A DNA stretch of 52,840 nt from Propionivibrio dicarboxylicus (GTDB lineage: Bacteria > Pseudomonadota > Gammaproteobacteria > Burkholderiales > Rhodocyclaceae): positions 1-52,840 of the forward strand of contig CAMDMZ010000032.1 of the NCBI GenBank assembly GCA_945902805.1, in the 5' to 3' direction. The position numbers and the translations under genes were made by a program. Numbering within the stretch: position 1 is the first letter of the stretch; each line of letters opens with the position of its first letter. Positions 16,830 through 26,200 of this stretch are shown here, piece after piece. The notes below the pieces were generated by a model, which worked only from the letters and a program-made list of their open reading frames with translations, searched no databases and had not been told where the DNA came from.

Positions 16830-18383
16830 ATGACCCAAGACGCCATTCAAAACACCACCCTGACCGCTCCTCCAGCCGCCCCCGCCCGCCTGCTGTTCGT
16901 CGATGACGAACCGGCGATCCTGAATGCGCTGAAACGCATTTTCCGACCCCAGGGCTATGAGATTGTCACTGCCACGTCCGGTGCCGAAGGGCTCGAACTG
17001 CTGGAACAGAAGCCGGTCGATCTGGTGCTTTCCGACATGCGCATGCCGGAAATGGACGGTTCGCGCTTTCTCGAACAGGTGTTTGCCCGCTGGCCCGATA
17101 CCAAGCGCATCCTGCTCACCGGCTACGCCGACGCCAGCGCCACCATCGCCGCCGTCAATCGCGGCAAGATCTGGAGCTATGTCGCAAAACCCTGGAACGA
17201 CAACGAGCTGATCCTCGCCGTGCAGCAGGCGCTGGCGCATCGCCAGTTGATGCAAGAGAACTCTCGCCTCACCGCGCTGACGCAAAAGCAGAATGAAGAA
17301 CTTAAGACGCTGAATGCCGGGCTGGAGCAAAAGATCGCCGAACGCACCGCCGCCTTACGCACGGCCAATGCCGATCTGCACCACAGCTTCCTGGCCACGG
17401 TGCAGGTGTTTTCCAACCTGATCGAACTGCGTGAAGGCCGCCTCGCCGGCCATTCGCGCCGCGTCGCCGACCTGGCACGCCAACTCGCCGAACGCCTCGG
17501 CCTGGACGAGGCCGAGCAACGCACGGTGTTGCTGGCCGGGCTGTTGCACGACATCGGCAAAGTTGGTCTATCCGACAAATTGCTCGGCCGCCCCTTCAAC
17601 GCCCTGACACCACTGGAAAAAGCCGAGGTGATGCGGCACCCCGAGAAAGGCCAGCAACTCCTGCTCGGCGTACCGCAACTGGCAGACGCCGCACGCCTGA
17701 TCCGCCACCACCACGAATGCATGGACGGCACCGGCTATCCCGATCAGATGGGTGGCCTGATGATTCCGCTGGGCTCGCGCATCCTCGCCGTCGCCAATGA
17801 CTACGACGGCCTGCAAGCCGGCACCCTGACGCTGGCGGCGCATCTGCCCAAGGATGCGCAGGAAATCATCGTCAAACAGCGCGGCAAACGCTACGACCCG
17901 ACGGTCGTCGATGCCTTCATGGCCATGCTCGCCGAAGCGGCGCCGAAACAGGAAATCGAAGTCACTGTCAGCGCCGCCGAACTGAAGCCGGGCATGTTGC
18001 TCACACGTGATCTGCTGCATCGCGACGGTTACCTGCTGCTACCGAAAGGACGCGTGGCGGATGCGGCGGCCATCGCCCAGTTGCTGCACATCGAGGAAAA
18101 CGATAATCAACCACTGGTGATCCACATCCGACGCGGCTCAGGCCCTGCCACCCTGCGCGGTCGCGCCGAGGAGGCGCCCGTGCGTCTGGTCAAGGAAGTC
18201 CAGATCTCGGCAGCGCGCCTCAAGGAAGGCATGCTGCTGTCGCGCAATTTGCACCACCACGAGGGCTACCTGCTGTTGGCGCGTGGCAATCACGTCGATG
18301 AACCCATTATTCGCCAGCTGCGCGATATCGAAAAAGCCTCTGGCAAGCCCTTCGTCATCTACATCCGCATGGATGACCGCTAA
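16830..18383 (+). CDS. HD-GYP response regulator, putative c-di-GMP phosphodiesterase
   Basis: The 517-residue protein has a receiver domain (about 15-135: LLFVDDEPAILNALKR, Asp in LVLSDMRMPEMDG, Lys in VAKPWNDNEL), a coiled coil and an HD-GYP domain (about 185-370). The latter has LLHDIGKVGLSDKLL, HHHECMDGTGYP and ILAVANDYDGL. HD-GYP enzymes hydrolyse c-di-GMP. The usual AVAD Asp is Asn here with an Asp next to it; this may affect metal binding. The C-terminus carries two about 59-residue repeats, each with a LKxGMLL(T/S)R core and a GYLLL segment, which I cannot assign to a known domain. The ATG at 16830 follows GAGG by six bases; a TTG at 16818 is less likely. Confidence 0.92.
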   Translation: MTQDAIQNTTLTAPPAAPARLLFVDDEPAILNALKRIFRPQGYEIVTATSGAEGLELLEQKPVDLVLSDMRMPEMDGSRFLEQVFARWPDTKRILLTGYADASATIAAVNRGKIWSYVAKPWNDNELILAVQQALAHRQLMQENSRLTALTQKQNEELKTLNAGLEQKIAERTAALRTANADLHHSFLATVQVFSNLIELREGRLAGHSRRVADLARQLAERLGLDEAEQRTVLLAGLLHDIGKVGLSDKLLGRPFNALTPLEKAEVMRHPEKGQQLLLGVPQLADAARLIRHHHECMDGTGYPDQMGGLMIPLGSRILAVANDYDGLQAGTLTLAAHLPKDAQEIIVKQRGKRYDPTVVDAFMAMLAEAAPKQEIEVTVSAAELKPGMLLTRDLLHRDGYLLLPKGRVADAAAIAQLLHIEENDNQPLVIHIRRGSGPATLRGRAEEAPVRLVKEVQISAARLKEGMLLSRNLHHHEGYLLLARGNHVDEPIIRQLRDIEKASGKPFVIYIRMDDR

Positions 18384-18408
18384 CCTGTCTATTTCTAGGT
18401 AACACACC

Positions 18409-18831
18409 ATGAACCGAATCTTGATTGTCGACGACGAACCGGCTGTCCTGAGTGCCTTGCGTCGCCTGATGAAAAGCCTGCCCTGTCGTTACGGCAAACT
18501 CGAGTACACGCTGGAGGTTGAGACCTTCGATTCGCCAACGGCGGCGCTTGCACGCGCCCGCGAGGTGGATTTTGATCTGGTGCTAACCGACTACCGGATG
18601 CCGGAAATGGACGGCATCGCTTTTCTGCGCGAATTCCGCGCGATTCATCCCGACGCCGCGCGTATTGTGCTGTCGGGCTTCGCCGATCTGAATGATGTCA
18701 CCCGCGCCATCACCGAAGTAGATACCAGTCGCTTCCTGCCCAAGCCCTGGAACGACGGCCTGCTGATGGCCACCATCGCCGAAGCCCTGACCTTCCGCAC
18801 CTTGCAACAGGCGGCGAAAGAAAAGCAATGA
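18409..18831 (+). CDS. Stand-alone receiver-domain response regulator
   Basis: The 140-residue protein is a single receiver: ILIVDDEPAVLSALRRLM, phospho-acceptor Asp in LVLTDYRMPEMDG, Ser in RIVLSGFAD and Lys in LPKPWNDGLL. No output domain is present, so it probably acts as a phosphate relay or binds a partner. The KPW motif is shared by all output-linked receivers in this island, unlike the KPL of the receiver-kinase hybrid. The gene overlaps the hemerythrin kinase by four bases (ATGA), which suggests that this kinase is its partner, an inference from position. Confidence 0.92.
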   Translation: MNRILIVDDEPAVLSALRRLMKSLPCRYGKLEYTLEVETFDSPTAALARAREVDFDLVLTDYRMPEMDGIAFLREFRAIHPDAARIVLSGFADLNDVTRAITEVDTSRFLPKPWNDGLLMATIAEALTFRTLQQAAKEKQ

Positions 18832-20279
18832 TCGAAGCATTCGTCTGGTCCGACCGGTTCGCGACCGGTATCGAGAGTGTCGATACCCAGCATCAACAAT
18901 TGGTCCAGCTGGTCAATCAAGTCGGCGATTTGATGATCAAGGGCGAGAAAGTCAGCGAAACGGAACTGCAAGCCCTGTTCAAGCAATTGGCCGACTACGC
19001 CCGTTTCCATTTCACAGACGAAGAACGCGTAATGGCCGAAGGCGGCATCGAACCGCAATTCATTGCCGAGCATCGGGAAATTCACCGCCGCTTCACCGAA
19101 CAGGTGGTGACCATGTGGCAGAGCCGCGCCACCATGGCCCACCCCGCAGAGACCCTGCATGGTTTCCTGTCCTCATGGCTCACCTTTCATATCCTCGGTG
19201 AAGACCAGGCCATGGCACGCGAGCTAAGCCGCATCGCCACCGGTGTCCCGCCCTCGGAATCACATCACACCTATCGTGGTGAGCGCTCTTCGTCGGCCCT
19301 GTTGCAGGCGCTACAAACGCTCTACGGCGTCTTGTCACAGCAAAATCGTGACCTGGTCGAGACCAATCTGCAGCTCGAATCGCGGGTCGAAAGCCGCAAT
19401 CACGAACTACAGAAAGCCTATGCCGCGCTGGCTGCGGACCATCGCGAGCTGACAGAACTGCTATCCAAGGTCGATCAGGCGCAGAGTCAGTTGCTGCAAT
19501 CGGAAAAAATGGCCTCGATTGGCCAGTTGGCCGCCGGAGTCGCCCACGAAATCAATAATCCGATCGGCTTCGTCACCTCCAACCTGAGCACGCTCTCGCG
19601 CTACGTGCTTGATCTGTTGCGCGTGATCGACGCCGCCGCCGATAGCCCCACGGCGCAAGCGGTGGCCACCGAAGTCGACTTGCCCTTTTTGCGCGAGGAT
19701 TTGACTGCGCTGCTGGCGGAATCCAGCGACGGCCTCGAACGGGTGCGCAAGATCGTTGCCAACCTGAAAGACTTTTCCCACGTCGACGAAGCGGAATGGC
19801 AATCCGCAGACCTGATTGCGGGTCTCGAAAGCACGGTCAATGTGGTCTGGCATGAGCTCAAGTACAAGGTCGAGATCGTCCGCGAATTGCACCCGTTGCC
19901 GGTGGTGCGTTGCATCCCGGCGCAAATCAACCAAGTTTTCATGAATCTGCTGGTGAATGCCGCCCAGGCCATCCCGGAACGCGGAATCATCACCCTGCGC
20001 AGTGGCCTGGAGCATAGCAACGCCTGGATCGAGATCGCCGACACCGGCAAGGGCATGAGCGAAGACACGCGCCGACGTATGTTCGAACCATTCTTCACGA
20101 CCAAACCGGTCGGCCAGGGCACAGGCCTCGGCATGTCGCTGGCCTACGACATCATCAAAAAACATGGCGGCAGTTTTGATGTCAGCAGCACACTCGGGCT
20201 CGGCACCACGATCCGTGTCTGGCTGCCCGTGGGCGGCCCCGCGAACCTGTCCGAAAACGCTGCTGCAAACCCCGACTGA
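18828..20279 (+). CDS. Hemerythrin-domain histidine kinase
   Basis: The 483-residue protein starts with a full bacteriohemerythrin domain (1-130). All expected di-iron ligands are present: H22, H61, E65, H82, H86, H121 and D126. A coiled coil (about 155-225) leads to the kinase core with EKMASIGQLAAGVAHEINNP and the ATPase motifs ADTGKGMSEDTRRRMF and GTGLGMSLAYD. It has no membrane helix. Hemerythrin binds O2 or NO reversibly at a di-iron site, so the kinase probably senses oxygen or redox state in the cytosol. The start overlaps the stop of the upstream receiver gene. The kinase core belongs to the same paralogous set as the three upstream, but is the most divergent of them (HEINNP rather than HELNNP). 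Confidence 0.93.
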   Translation: MIEAFVWSDRFATGIESVDTQHQQLVQLVNQVGDLMIKGEKVSETELQALFKQLADYARFHFTDEERVMAEGGIEPQFIAEHREIHRRFTEQVVTMWQSRATMAHPAETLHGFLSSWLTFHILGEDQAMARELSRIATGVPPSESHHTYRGERSSSALLQALQTLYGVLSQQNRDLVETNLQLESRVESRNHELQKAYAALAADHRELTELLSKVDQAQSQLLQSEKMASIGQLAAGVAHEINNPIGFVTSNLSTLSRYVLDLLRVIDAAADSPTAQAVATEVDLPFLREDLTALLAESSDGLERVRKIVANLKDFSHVDEAEWQSADLIAGLESTVNVVWHELKYKVEIVRELHPLPVVRCIPAQINQVFMNLLVNAAQAIPERGIITLRSGLEHSNAWIEIADTGKGMSEDTRRRMFEPFFTTKPVGQGTGLGMSLAYDIIKKHGGSFDVSSTLGLGTTIRVWLPVGGPANLSENAAANPD

Positions 20280-20301
20280 CGGCCACCGCATGGAGTCCAC
20301 G

Positions 20302-22398
20302 ATGAATTCGCCCAGCGCGCTTCCTGAACATCTGTTCCGTCTGATGATCGAGCAAAACAGTGTCGGCATTGTCCTCACTGATCGCGAAGGACTGATTCTC
20401 CATGTCAATCCACGGCAATTAAAGGCTTCCGGCTATACGCTGGACGAAGTCGTGGGCAAGAATCCGCGCATCTTCAGCGCCGGTGAAACCCCGGCCAAGC
20501 TCTACGAGGAGATGTGGACCACGATCCTCGCCGGCAACATCTGGCATGGCGACATCATCAACCAGCGCAAGAATGGCGAGACTTATCGCGAGTTGGTCCG
20601 CATCTCGCCGATTCGCGACGACGTCGGCGAAATCACCCATTTCTTTGCCATCAAGGAGGAAAACCTCGAAGGCAATGTCACCAATCTCCTCGGCGGCAGC
20701 CTGGCTACCGTTGACCCGCTGACCGGCCTGCCCAATCGGGCCATGCTGCTCAATCGTGTTCACGCCACGATCCAGGACGCACAGGCCGCCGGCCAACAGG
20801 GCAGCGGTTTCGCCATGCTGGTGGTCGACCTTGACCGTTTCCGCACCATCAATGACGCCTACGGCCACCTGGCTGGCGATGAACTTCTGCGCCGCGTTGC
20901 CGCCCGGCTGAAAGAAGCCGTGCGCCAGACCGACACCGTGGCACGCACGGATGGCAATGAATTTTGTCTGCTGCTGCTCGGCGATCCGTCCCAAACATTG
21001 CTCGAAGACCTTGCCCGACGGCTGCTCTCGGCCATCGCCACACCGGTTGAAGTCCGTGACCAGCATCTGTCGGTGACGGCAAGTATCGGCATTGCACGTT
21101 TTCCGTTGGATACCCGCGATGCCGAGACCCTGCTCCAGCGCGCGTTTTCGGCAATGGGTGCGGTCAAGAGCAGTGGCGGCGACGGACTGCGTTTTTATGT
21201 GCCACAGGCCGAGCAGCAAGCACTCGAATTTACCGACCTGACCGAAGGCCTGCGCGATGTCGTGCAGCGCAACGAACTGATCCTCCACTACCAGCCACGG
21301 GTGGATCTCAAGACCGGCAACATCGTCGGACTGGAAGCCCTGGTCCGTTGGCAGCACCCGCGCTACGGCATGATCGCGCCGGGGCGCTTCATCCCGGTTG
21401 CCGAAGAAACCGGTCTCATCGTCAATCTGAGTCAATGGGTGATTCGCGCCGCACTCGAACAGCAGCGCGCCTGGCGCAAGGAATCCGATACGTTGTTACC
21501 GGTGGGCGTCAATCTGTCCCTGCGGCACTTCCGCAGCGGTGATCTGCCCAACTTCATCGAGCAGGCCTTGGCCGAAACCGGTCTACCGGCGAACTGTCTG
21601 GAACTGGAGATTTCCGAAAGCACCATGATGCGCGATCCGACCCAGGCCTTTGTCATGGTCGACCGCATCCGCGCCCTTGGCGTGCGTCTCGCGCTTGACG
21701 ATTTCGGCACTGGCCTGTCTTCGCTCTCCTATCTCTCGCGCCTAACTGTCGATGCGGTGAAGATTGACCAGACCTTTGTCCGCGACCTGACCAGCAATCC
21801 AACCAATGCCTCGATCGTCGCCGCCATCATCGCCATGGCCCACAAACTGGGCAAGCGCACCGTCGCCGTCGGTGTCGAAACCGAAGGCCAGGCGTTGCAG
21901 TTGCGGCGTCACGACTGTGACGAAATGCAAGGCTATTACTTCAGCCGGCCGCTGCCGCCGGACGAGGTAGCGGCCTTGTTCCTCACCAACCGCAACCTGG
22001 CCCTGAAGGGCGAAGAGGAAGCCGAGACCTCGCGCACCCTGCTACTGGTGGATGACGAACCCAACATTCTCAATTCACTGAAGCGTCTGTTGCGCCGCGA
22101 CGGCTACCGCGTTTTGACCGCCGGCAGTGGCGCCGAGGCACTCGAACTGCTGGCCGCCAATAGTGTGCAGGTGATTGTTTCCGACCACCGCATGCCCGAA
22201 ATGAGTGGTGTCGACCTGCTTAGCCGGGCGCGCGACCTCTACCCGCATACCCGCCGCATCATCCTTTCCGGTTATTCCGACATCGGCACCCTGACCGAAG
22301 CCATCAACCGGGGTGCGGTATGGAAGTTCATCTCCAAACCCTGGGAAGATGAAGCGCTGAAGCTTGAGATCAAGGCCGCGTTTGAAGGTCGGGCATGA
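20302..22398 (+). CDS. PAS-GGDEF-EAL-REC protein, probable c-di-GMP phosphodiesterase
   Basis: The 698-residue protein has PAS (about 8-125), GGDEF (about 135-305), EAL (about 315-560) and receiver (about 575-695) domains. The GGDEF signature reads DGNEF at about 217, so cyclase activity is unlikely. The EAL domain keeps EALVRW, LALDDFGTGLSSLSYL, VKIDQTF and GVETEGQ, so it should hydrolyse c-di-GMP. The C-terminal receiver has LLLVDDEPNILNSLK, Asp in VIVSDHRMPEMSG and Lys in ISKPWEDEAL; a C-terminal receiver on an EAL protein is uncommon. The ATG at 20302 is chosen because GGAG at 20291-20294 is correctly spaced and the PAS domain follows; a frame extending to 20164 would overlap the kinase. 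The stop overlaps the next gene by four bases. Confidence 0.92.
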   Translation: MNSPSALPEHLFRLMIEQNSVGIVLTDREGLILHVNPRQLKASGYTLDEVVGKNPRIFSAGETPAKLYEEMWTTILAGNIWHGDIINQRKNGETYRELVRISPIRDDVGEITHFFAIKEENLEGNVTNLLGGSLATVDPLTGLPNRAMLLNRVHATIQDAQAAGQQGSGFAMLVVDLDRFRTINDAYGHLAGDELLRRVAARLKEAVRQTDTVARTDGNEFCLLLLGDPSQTLLEDLARRLLSAIATPVEVRDQHLSVTASIGIARFPLDTRDAETLLQRAFSAMGAVKSSGGDGLRFYVPQAEQQALEFTDLTEGLRDVVQRNELILHYQPRVDLKTGNIVGLEALVRWQHPRYGMIAPGRFIPVAEETGLIVNLSQWVIRAALEQQRAWRKESDTLLPVGVNLSLRHFRSGDLPNFIEQALAETGLPANCLELEISESTMMRDPTQAFVMVDRIRALGVRLALDDFGTGLSSLSYLSRLTVDAVKIDQTFVRDLTSNPTNASIVAAIIAMAHKLGKRTVAVGVETEGQALQLRRHDCDEMQGYYFSRPLPPDEVAALFLTNRNLALKGEEEAETSRTLLLVDDEPNILNSLKRLLRRDGYRVLTAGSGAEALELLAANSVQVIVSDHRMPEMSGVDLLSRARDLYPHTRRIILSGYSDIGTLTEAINRGAVWKFISKPWEDEALKLEIKAAFEGRA

Positions 22399-23099
22399 AA
22401 CCGCTGCGCATCATTTATCAATTCGGTGCTGAAAAACAAGCACCGGTCAGCTTCGTCGTTGAACTTGATCCGGCGACGCTGGCCCTGACACTGCCGGCGA
22501 ACTCCGGCTTGCCGGAATGGACGCGCCTCGCGCATGACATCTGCCCCGACTGCCCACTGGCGACGACCGCAACCAGCCACTGCCCGATGGCGACGGCCTT
22601 GGTCGAACTACTTGAGTTTTCGCGCCAGATCGATTCCTTCGCCCCGCTGAATGTCGCGGTCACCACGCCGGAGCGTGAAATCCGCACCACCGCACCGGCC
22701 CAGCGCGCGATTGCCGCCCTGATGGGCTTGCTGATCGCCACTTGCGCCTGTCCGGACGTCGCTTGGCTGCGTCCGATGGCGCGCTTTCACCTACCGCTCG
22801 CCAGCGAAGAAGAAACCATCTACCGCGCCACCTCGATGTATCTGCTGGCGCAGTTCTTTCGCCAGAAGCACGGCGCCAGCCCGGATCTCTCGCTGGCCGG
22901 GCTGCGCACACGCTACGAGCGCCTGCATGAGATCAATATGGCCATGGCGGCACGCCTGCGTCAGGCGATCGAAAAAGATGCCTCGGTCAATGCGGTGATC
23001 TTGCTCGACCTGTTTGCCAAGGCCATGCCGTATTCCGTGGATGAGTCGGTGGCAGAGCTGGAGTATTTGTTTTCAGCGTATCTCGCGCCTGACCGATAA
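22395..23099 (+). CDS. Conserved protein of unknown function with cysteine motif
   Basis: I do not recognise a function for this 234-residue protein. It begins MKPLRIIYQFGAEKQAPVSF, then has a Cys-rich segment DICPDCPLATTATSHCPMAT (about 48-67) resembling a metal or redox site. A mostly helical C-terminal half follows. It recalls a DUF family often called DUF6901, but I am not sure of that name. It overlaps the EAL protein by four bases (ATGA) and ends the plus-strand signalling operon, so it may bind metal or sense redox for the phosphorelay. There is no signal peptide or membrane helix. Confidence 0.75.
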   Translation: MKPLRIIYQFGAEKQAPVSFVVELDPATLALTLPANSGLPEWTRLAHDICPDCPLATTATSHCPMATALVELLEFSRQIDSFAPLNVAVTTPEREIRTTAPAQRAIAALMGLLIATCACPDVAWLRPMARFHLPLASEEETIYRATSMYLLAQFFRQKHGASPDLSLAGLRTRYERLHEINMAMAARLRQAIEKDASVNAVILLDLFAKAMPYSVDESVAELEYLFSAYLAPDR

Positions 23100-23128
23100 A
23101 CCCGGATGAGCCCAGAAAACTCCAGATA

Positions 23129-23203
23129 AACCCGTTCGGCCTGAGTTTATCGGGGCCAAGTCGCGCCGAAACTTGCGGTTCGACAAGCTCACCGCGAACG
23201 GTG
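23129..23203. repeat. REP-like palindromic element, copy 2
   Basis: The left arm (CCCGTTCGGCCTGAG, 23131-23145) has diverged from copy 1; the right arm (GCGGTTCGACAAGCTCACCG, 23175-23194) is identical to it. The element lies between convergent genes with a dispersed repeat copy next to it, a position typical of REP elements. Confidence 0.8.
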
Positions 23204-23233
23204 TCCCTTCGGATAACTCCGCCAAGCTCTGTC

Positions 23234-23261
23234 GCCGTCCCGCCAGCACCGACTTTTCAGG
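23234..23261 (+). repeat. Dispersed repeat copy between convergent genes
   Basis: It matches the core at 23 of 24 positions, with CCCGCC in place of CTCGCC. It lies nine bases from the stop of the minus-strand EAL protein. Confidence 0.9.
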
Positions 23262-23269
23262 CTCCAGCC

Positions 23270-26200
23270 TTACGGATGCGCGCGGCCTTCCGCCACTCGA
23301 AACGCCTCGCGAACCGCTGCGCGCAATTCGTCGTTGTCCCAGGGTTTGGTCAGGAAGCGATAAATTGCACCGCGATTGATGGCGCCGGTGATCGAATCGA
23401 CATCCGAGTAGCCGGACAGGATCATGCGCACGGCGTTCGGGTACATTTGCCTGGTCTTGGCCAGAAAATCGACGCCGGTCATCTCGGGCATGCGCTGGTC
23501 AGAGAGAATTACCTGCACCTCATGTTCGGCCAGGATGTCCAGGGCGTCATGCGCGTTGGTGGCCGTCAATATCTCGTAACCATCACGCCGCAAGAGACGT
23601 TTCAGGGTGGCGACGATGTTAACTTCGTCGTCCACCAACAGAATGGTCTGGGCCGGTGGCTTGACATTGCTGCCGACCGACAGGGTGCGCCCGGAGATCA
23701 GCAGCGCGGTCAGGTCTTCGCCACGCAGCGGCTTGCTGAACAGGTAGCCCTGGATCGCCTCGCACTGGCGATTACGCAGGAAGTGCATCTGCGCCGGGAG
23801 TTCGACGCCCTCGGCGAGTACTATCAGGTCAAGACTGCGCCCCATAGCGATGGTGGCCGTGGCGATCGCCGCATTCACCGGGTTGGTGGTGATGTCACGA
23901 ACGAAACTTTGGTCAATCTTGATCTTGTCGAAAGGCAACCCCGACAAATAGGAAAGCGAGGAATAGCCGGTACCAAAATCATCTAGCGCCAAAAGCACGC
24001 CCAAGCCCTTGATGCGATGGGCGATGGCGACGGCGGCCATCATGTCGCCGATAAACGCCGTCTCGGTCAGCTCGATTTCCAGCAAATGATGCGGCAGGGC
24101 CGTTTCAGCAAGGATGCCGGCAATCATCTCGACCAGGTCGGGTTGGTGGAATTGCCGCCCGGAAACGTTGACCGCCACCGGCAAGGGCTGAAAACCGGCG
24201 TCGAGCCAGGCCTTGTTCTGGCGACAGGAGACACGCATTGCCCATTCGCCGATGGGGCCGATCAATTGGGCTTCTTCGGCCAGCGGGATGAATTCAGTCG
24301 GCGAAATCGCCCCCAGGACCGGATGCGTCCAGCGTATCAGCGCCTCGGTGCCACAAAGACGGCCAGTGGCCAGGTCGATCTGCGGCTGGTAGTGCATCTC
24401 GAACTGATTGGCGGCGAGTGCGTTGCGCAGCTCCACCTCGACCGTCAGGCGACGCGCGGCATCCACGTCCATGCCGGCGGTAAAGAAACGGAACACGTCG
24501 CGCCCGGCCTGTTTGGCGCGAACCAGGGCGGCATCGGCGGCCTTCAGCAGATCGTCTGCGGTCTCGCCATCCTTGGGGAACACGCTGATGCCCAGGTGCG
24601 AAGCGAGTGAAAACTGGTGCTCGCCGATCTGCATCGGCTCGCCAATCGCTTCAATCACGCGCTGGGCGAGGACGACGATATCGCTCTCGCCATCGAAACC
24701 GAACATCAGGATGCCAAATTCATCGGCCGACAGGCGCGTTATCGAGTCTGCCGCGCGCACCACACGCTGCAAACGCTGCCCGACTTCGGTCAGCACGCTA
24801 TCGCCGATCGGGTGACCGAAGGTGTCGTTGATCACGCGGAAACGCGCGATATCGACCCAGAACACGGCCATTCCCCGTTTCTCGCGCGACGCGGTACGGA
24901 CTGAATGCTGCACACGATCGATGAACAGGTTGCGATTGGGTAAGCCGGTCAATGGATCGAAATTCTGCAGTTCGTCCACACGCCGATCGAGCGCTTGCTT
25001 CTGCGTCAGATCAGAGAACAAAGCGATGTAGTTCTGCACCGTTCCATTCGCTGCCTTGACCGTCGAGATCGACAGCCATTCGGTGTAAAGCGAGCCATCC
25101 TTGCGCCGATTGGTGATCTCGCCTTCCCAACCGCCCGTGCGCTGCAGTCGTGCCCAGAGATGCAGATAGAAGTCGCGATCATGCACACCCGAGCGCAGCA
25201 GGCGTGGCGTTTGCCCGATCGCCTCGGCGGCGGTGTAGCCGGTGATGGCCGTGAAGCGCGGATTGACTTGCAGAATGCGCTGATCGGGGTCGGCAATGAA
25301 AATGCCTTCGGCGCTCGCGTCGAACACCATGGCGGCAAGGCTGAGCGCGATTTCGCTGCGAATCTTGTCGGTGATGTCGCTCGAAATGCCGCCAATGGCA
25401 TAGATATTCCCGGACGCATTGCGCAGCGGAAATTTGACCGACAGAAAATTACGCTCACCGTTGCCGACGGCGTGGAAAGATTCCTCGACGCGGATCGATG
25501 TGCCGCCATCCAGCACACGACGATCATCGGCCCGCAGCGCCCGGGCGTGCTCGGACGACACCAGGGTATCGCGTGACACGCCACGCATGCTCTCCGGGCT
25601 GGTCCCCAGCACGCGGGCAAAGGCCTGATTGGCCAACAGGCAACGTCCCTCAAGATCAAAAATGTAGACCAGGGCTTCGCTGGAATTCATCACCGCGTCG
25701 AGCAGGGCCGTCGATTCCCTGACCCGTTGTTGATCGCTGGCATGGCGTTGTTCCAGTACTTCGAGTTCGCCGGCCATGCGATTGAAACCATCAGAAATGA
25801 CCTGAAACTCGCTGATCGCCGAGCTTACTGGCGCGCGCACGGCACGGTCACCTTTGCTCAGGCCGTCAAATGCACCTCGTAAGGCATCTGAAAAATCGAA
25901 GAACTGGCGTTGAATCACCATCCAGGCCAGAGCGAAAGAAACTGCCGCGACCAGGATCGACATCAGCAGCGCGCGGCGAAACTGGCCTTCGACCTCGCTA
26001 AACGCGACATCCGGCGGGGCCCCGATGACCAAATAAATATCGCCATGGGCAATCTTCAACGGTGCCATACCGTAGAGGCGTCGCACCCCATCCGGCCCGG
26101 CCAGGGTGCGCACCGTCTCTGGCGGTCGGGTCTGGATGAAACTGAGCAGTTCGCCTTCGGTAGACGCTTGCGCTGATTGGTTCCCGGTGTCCGGCTGCAG

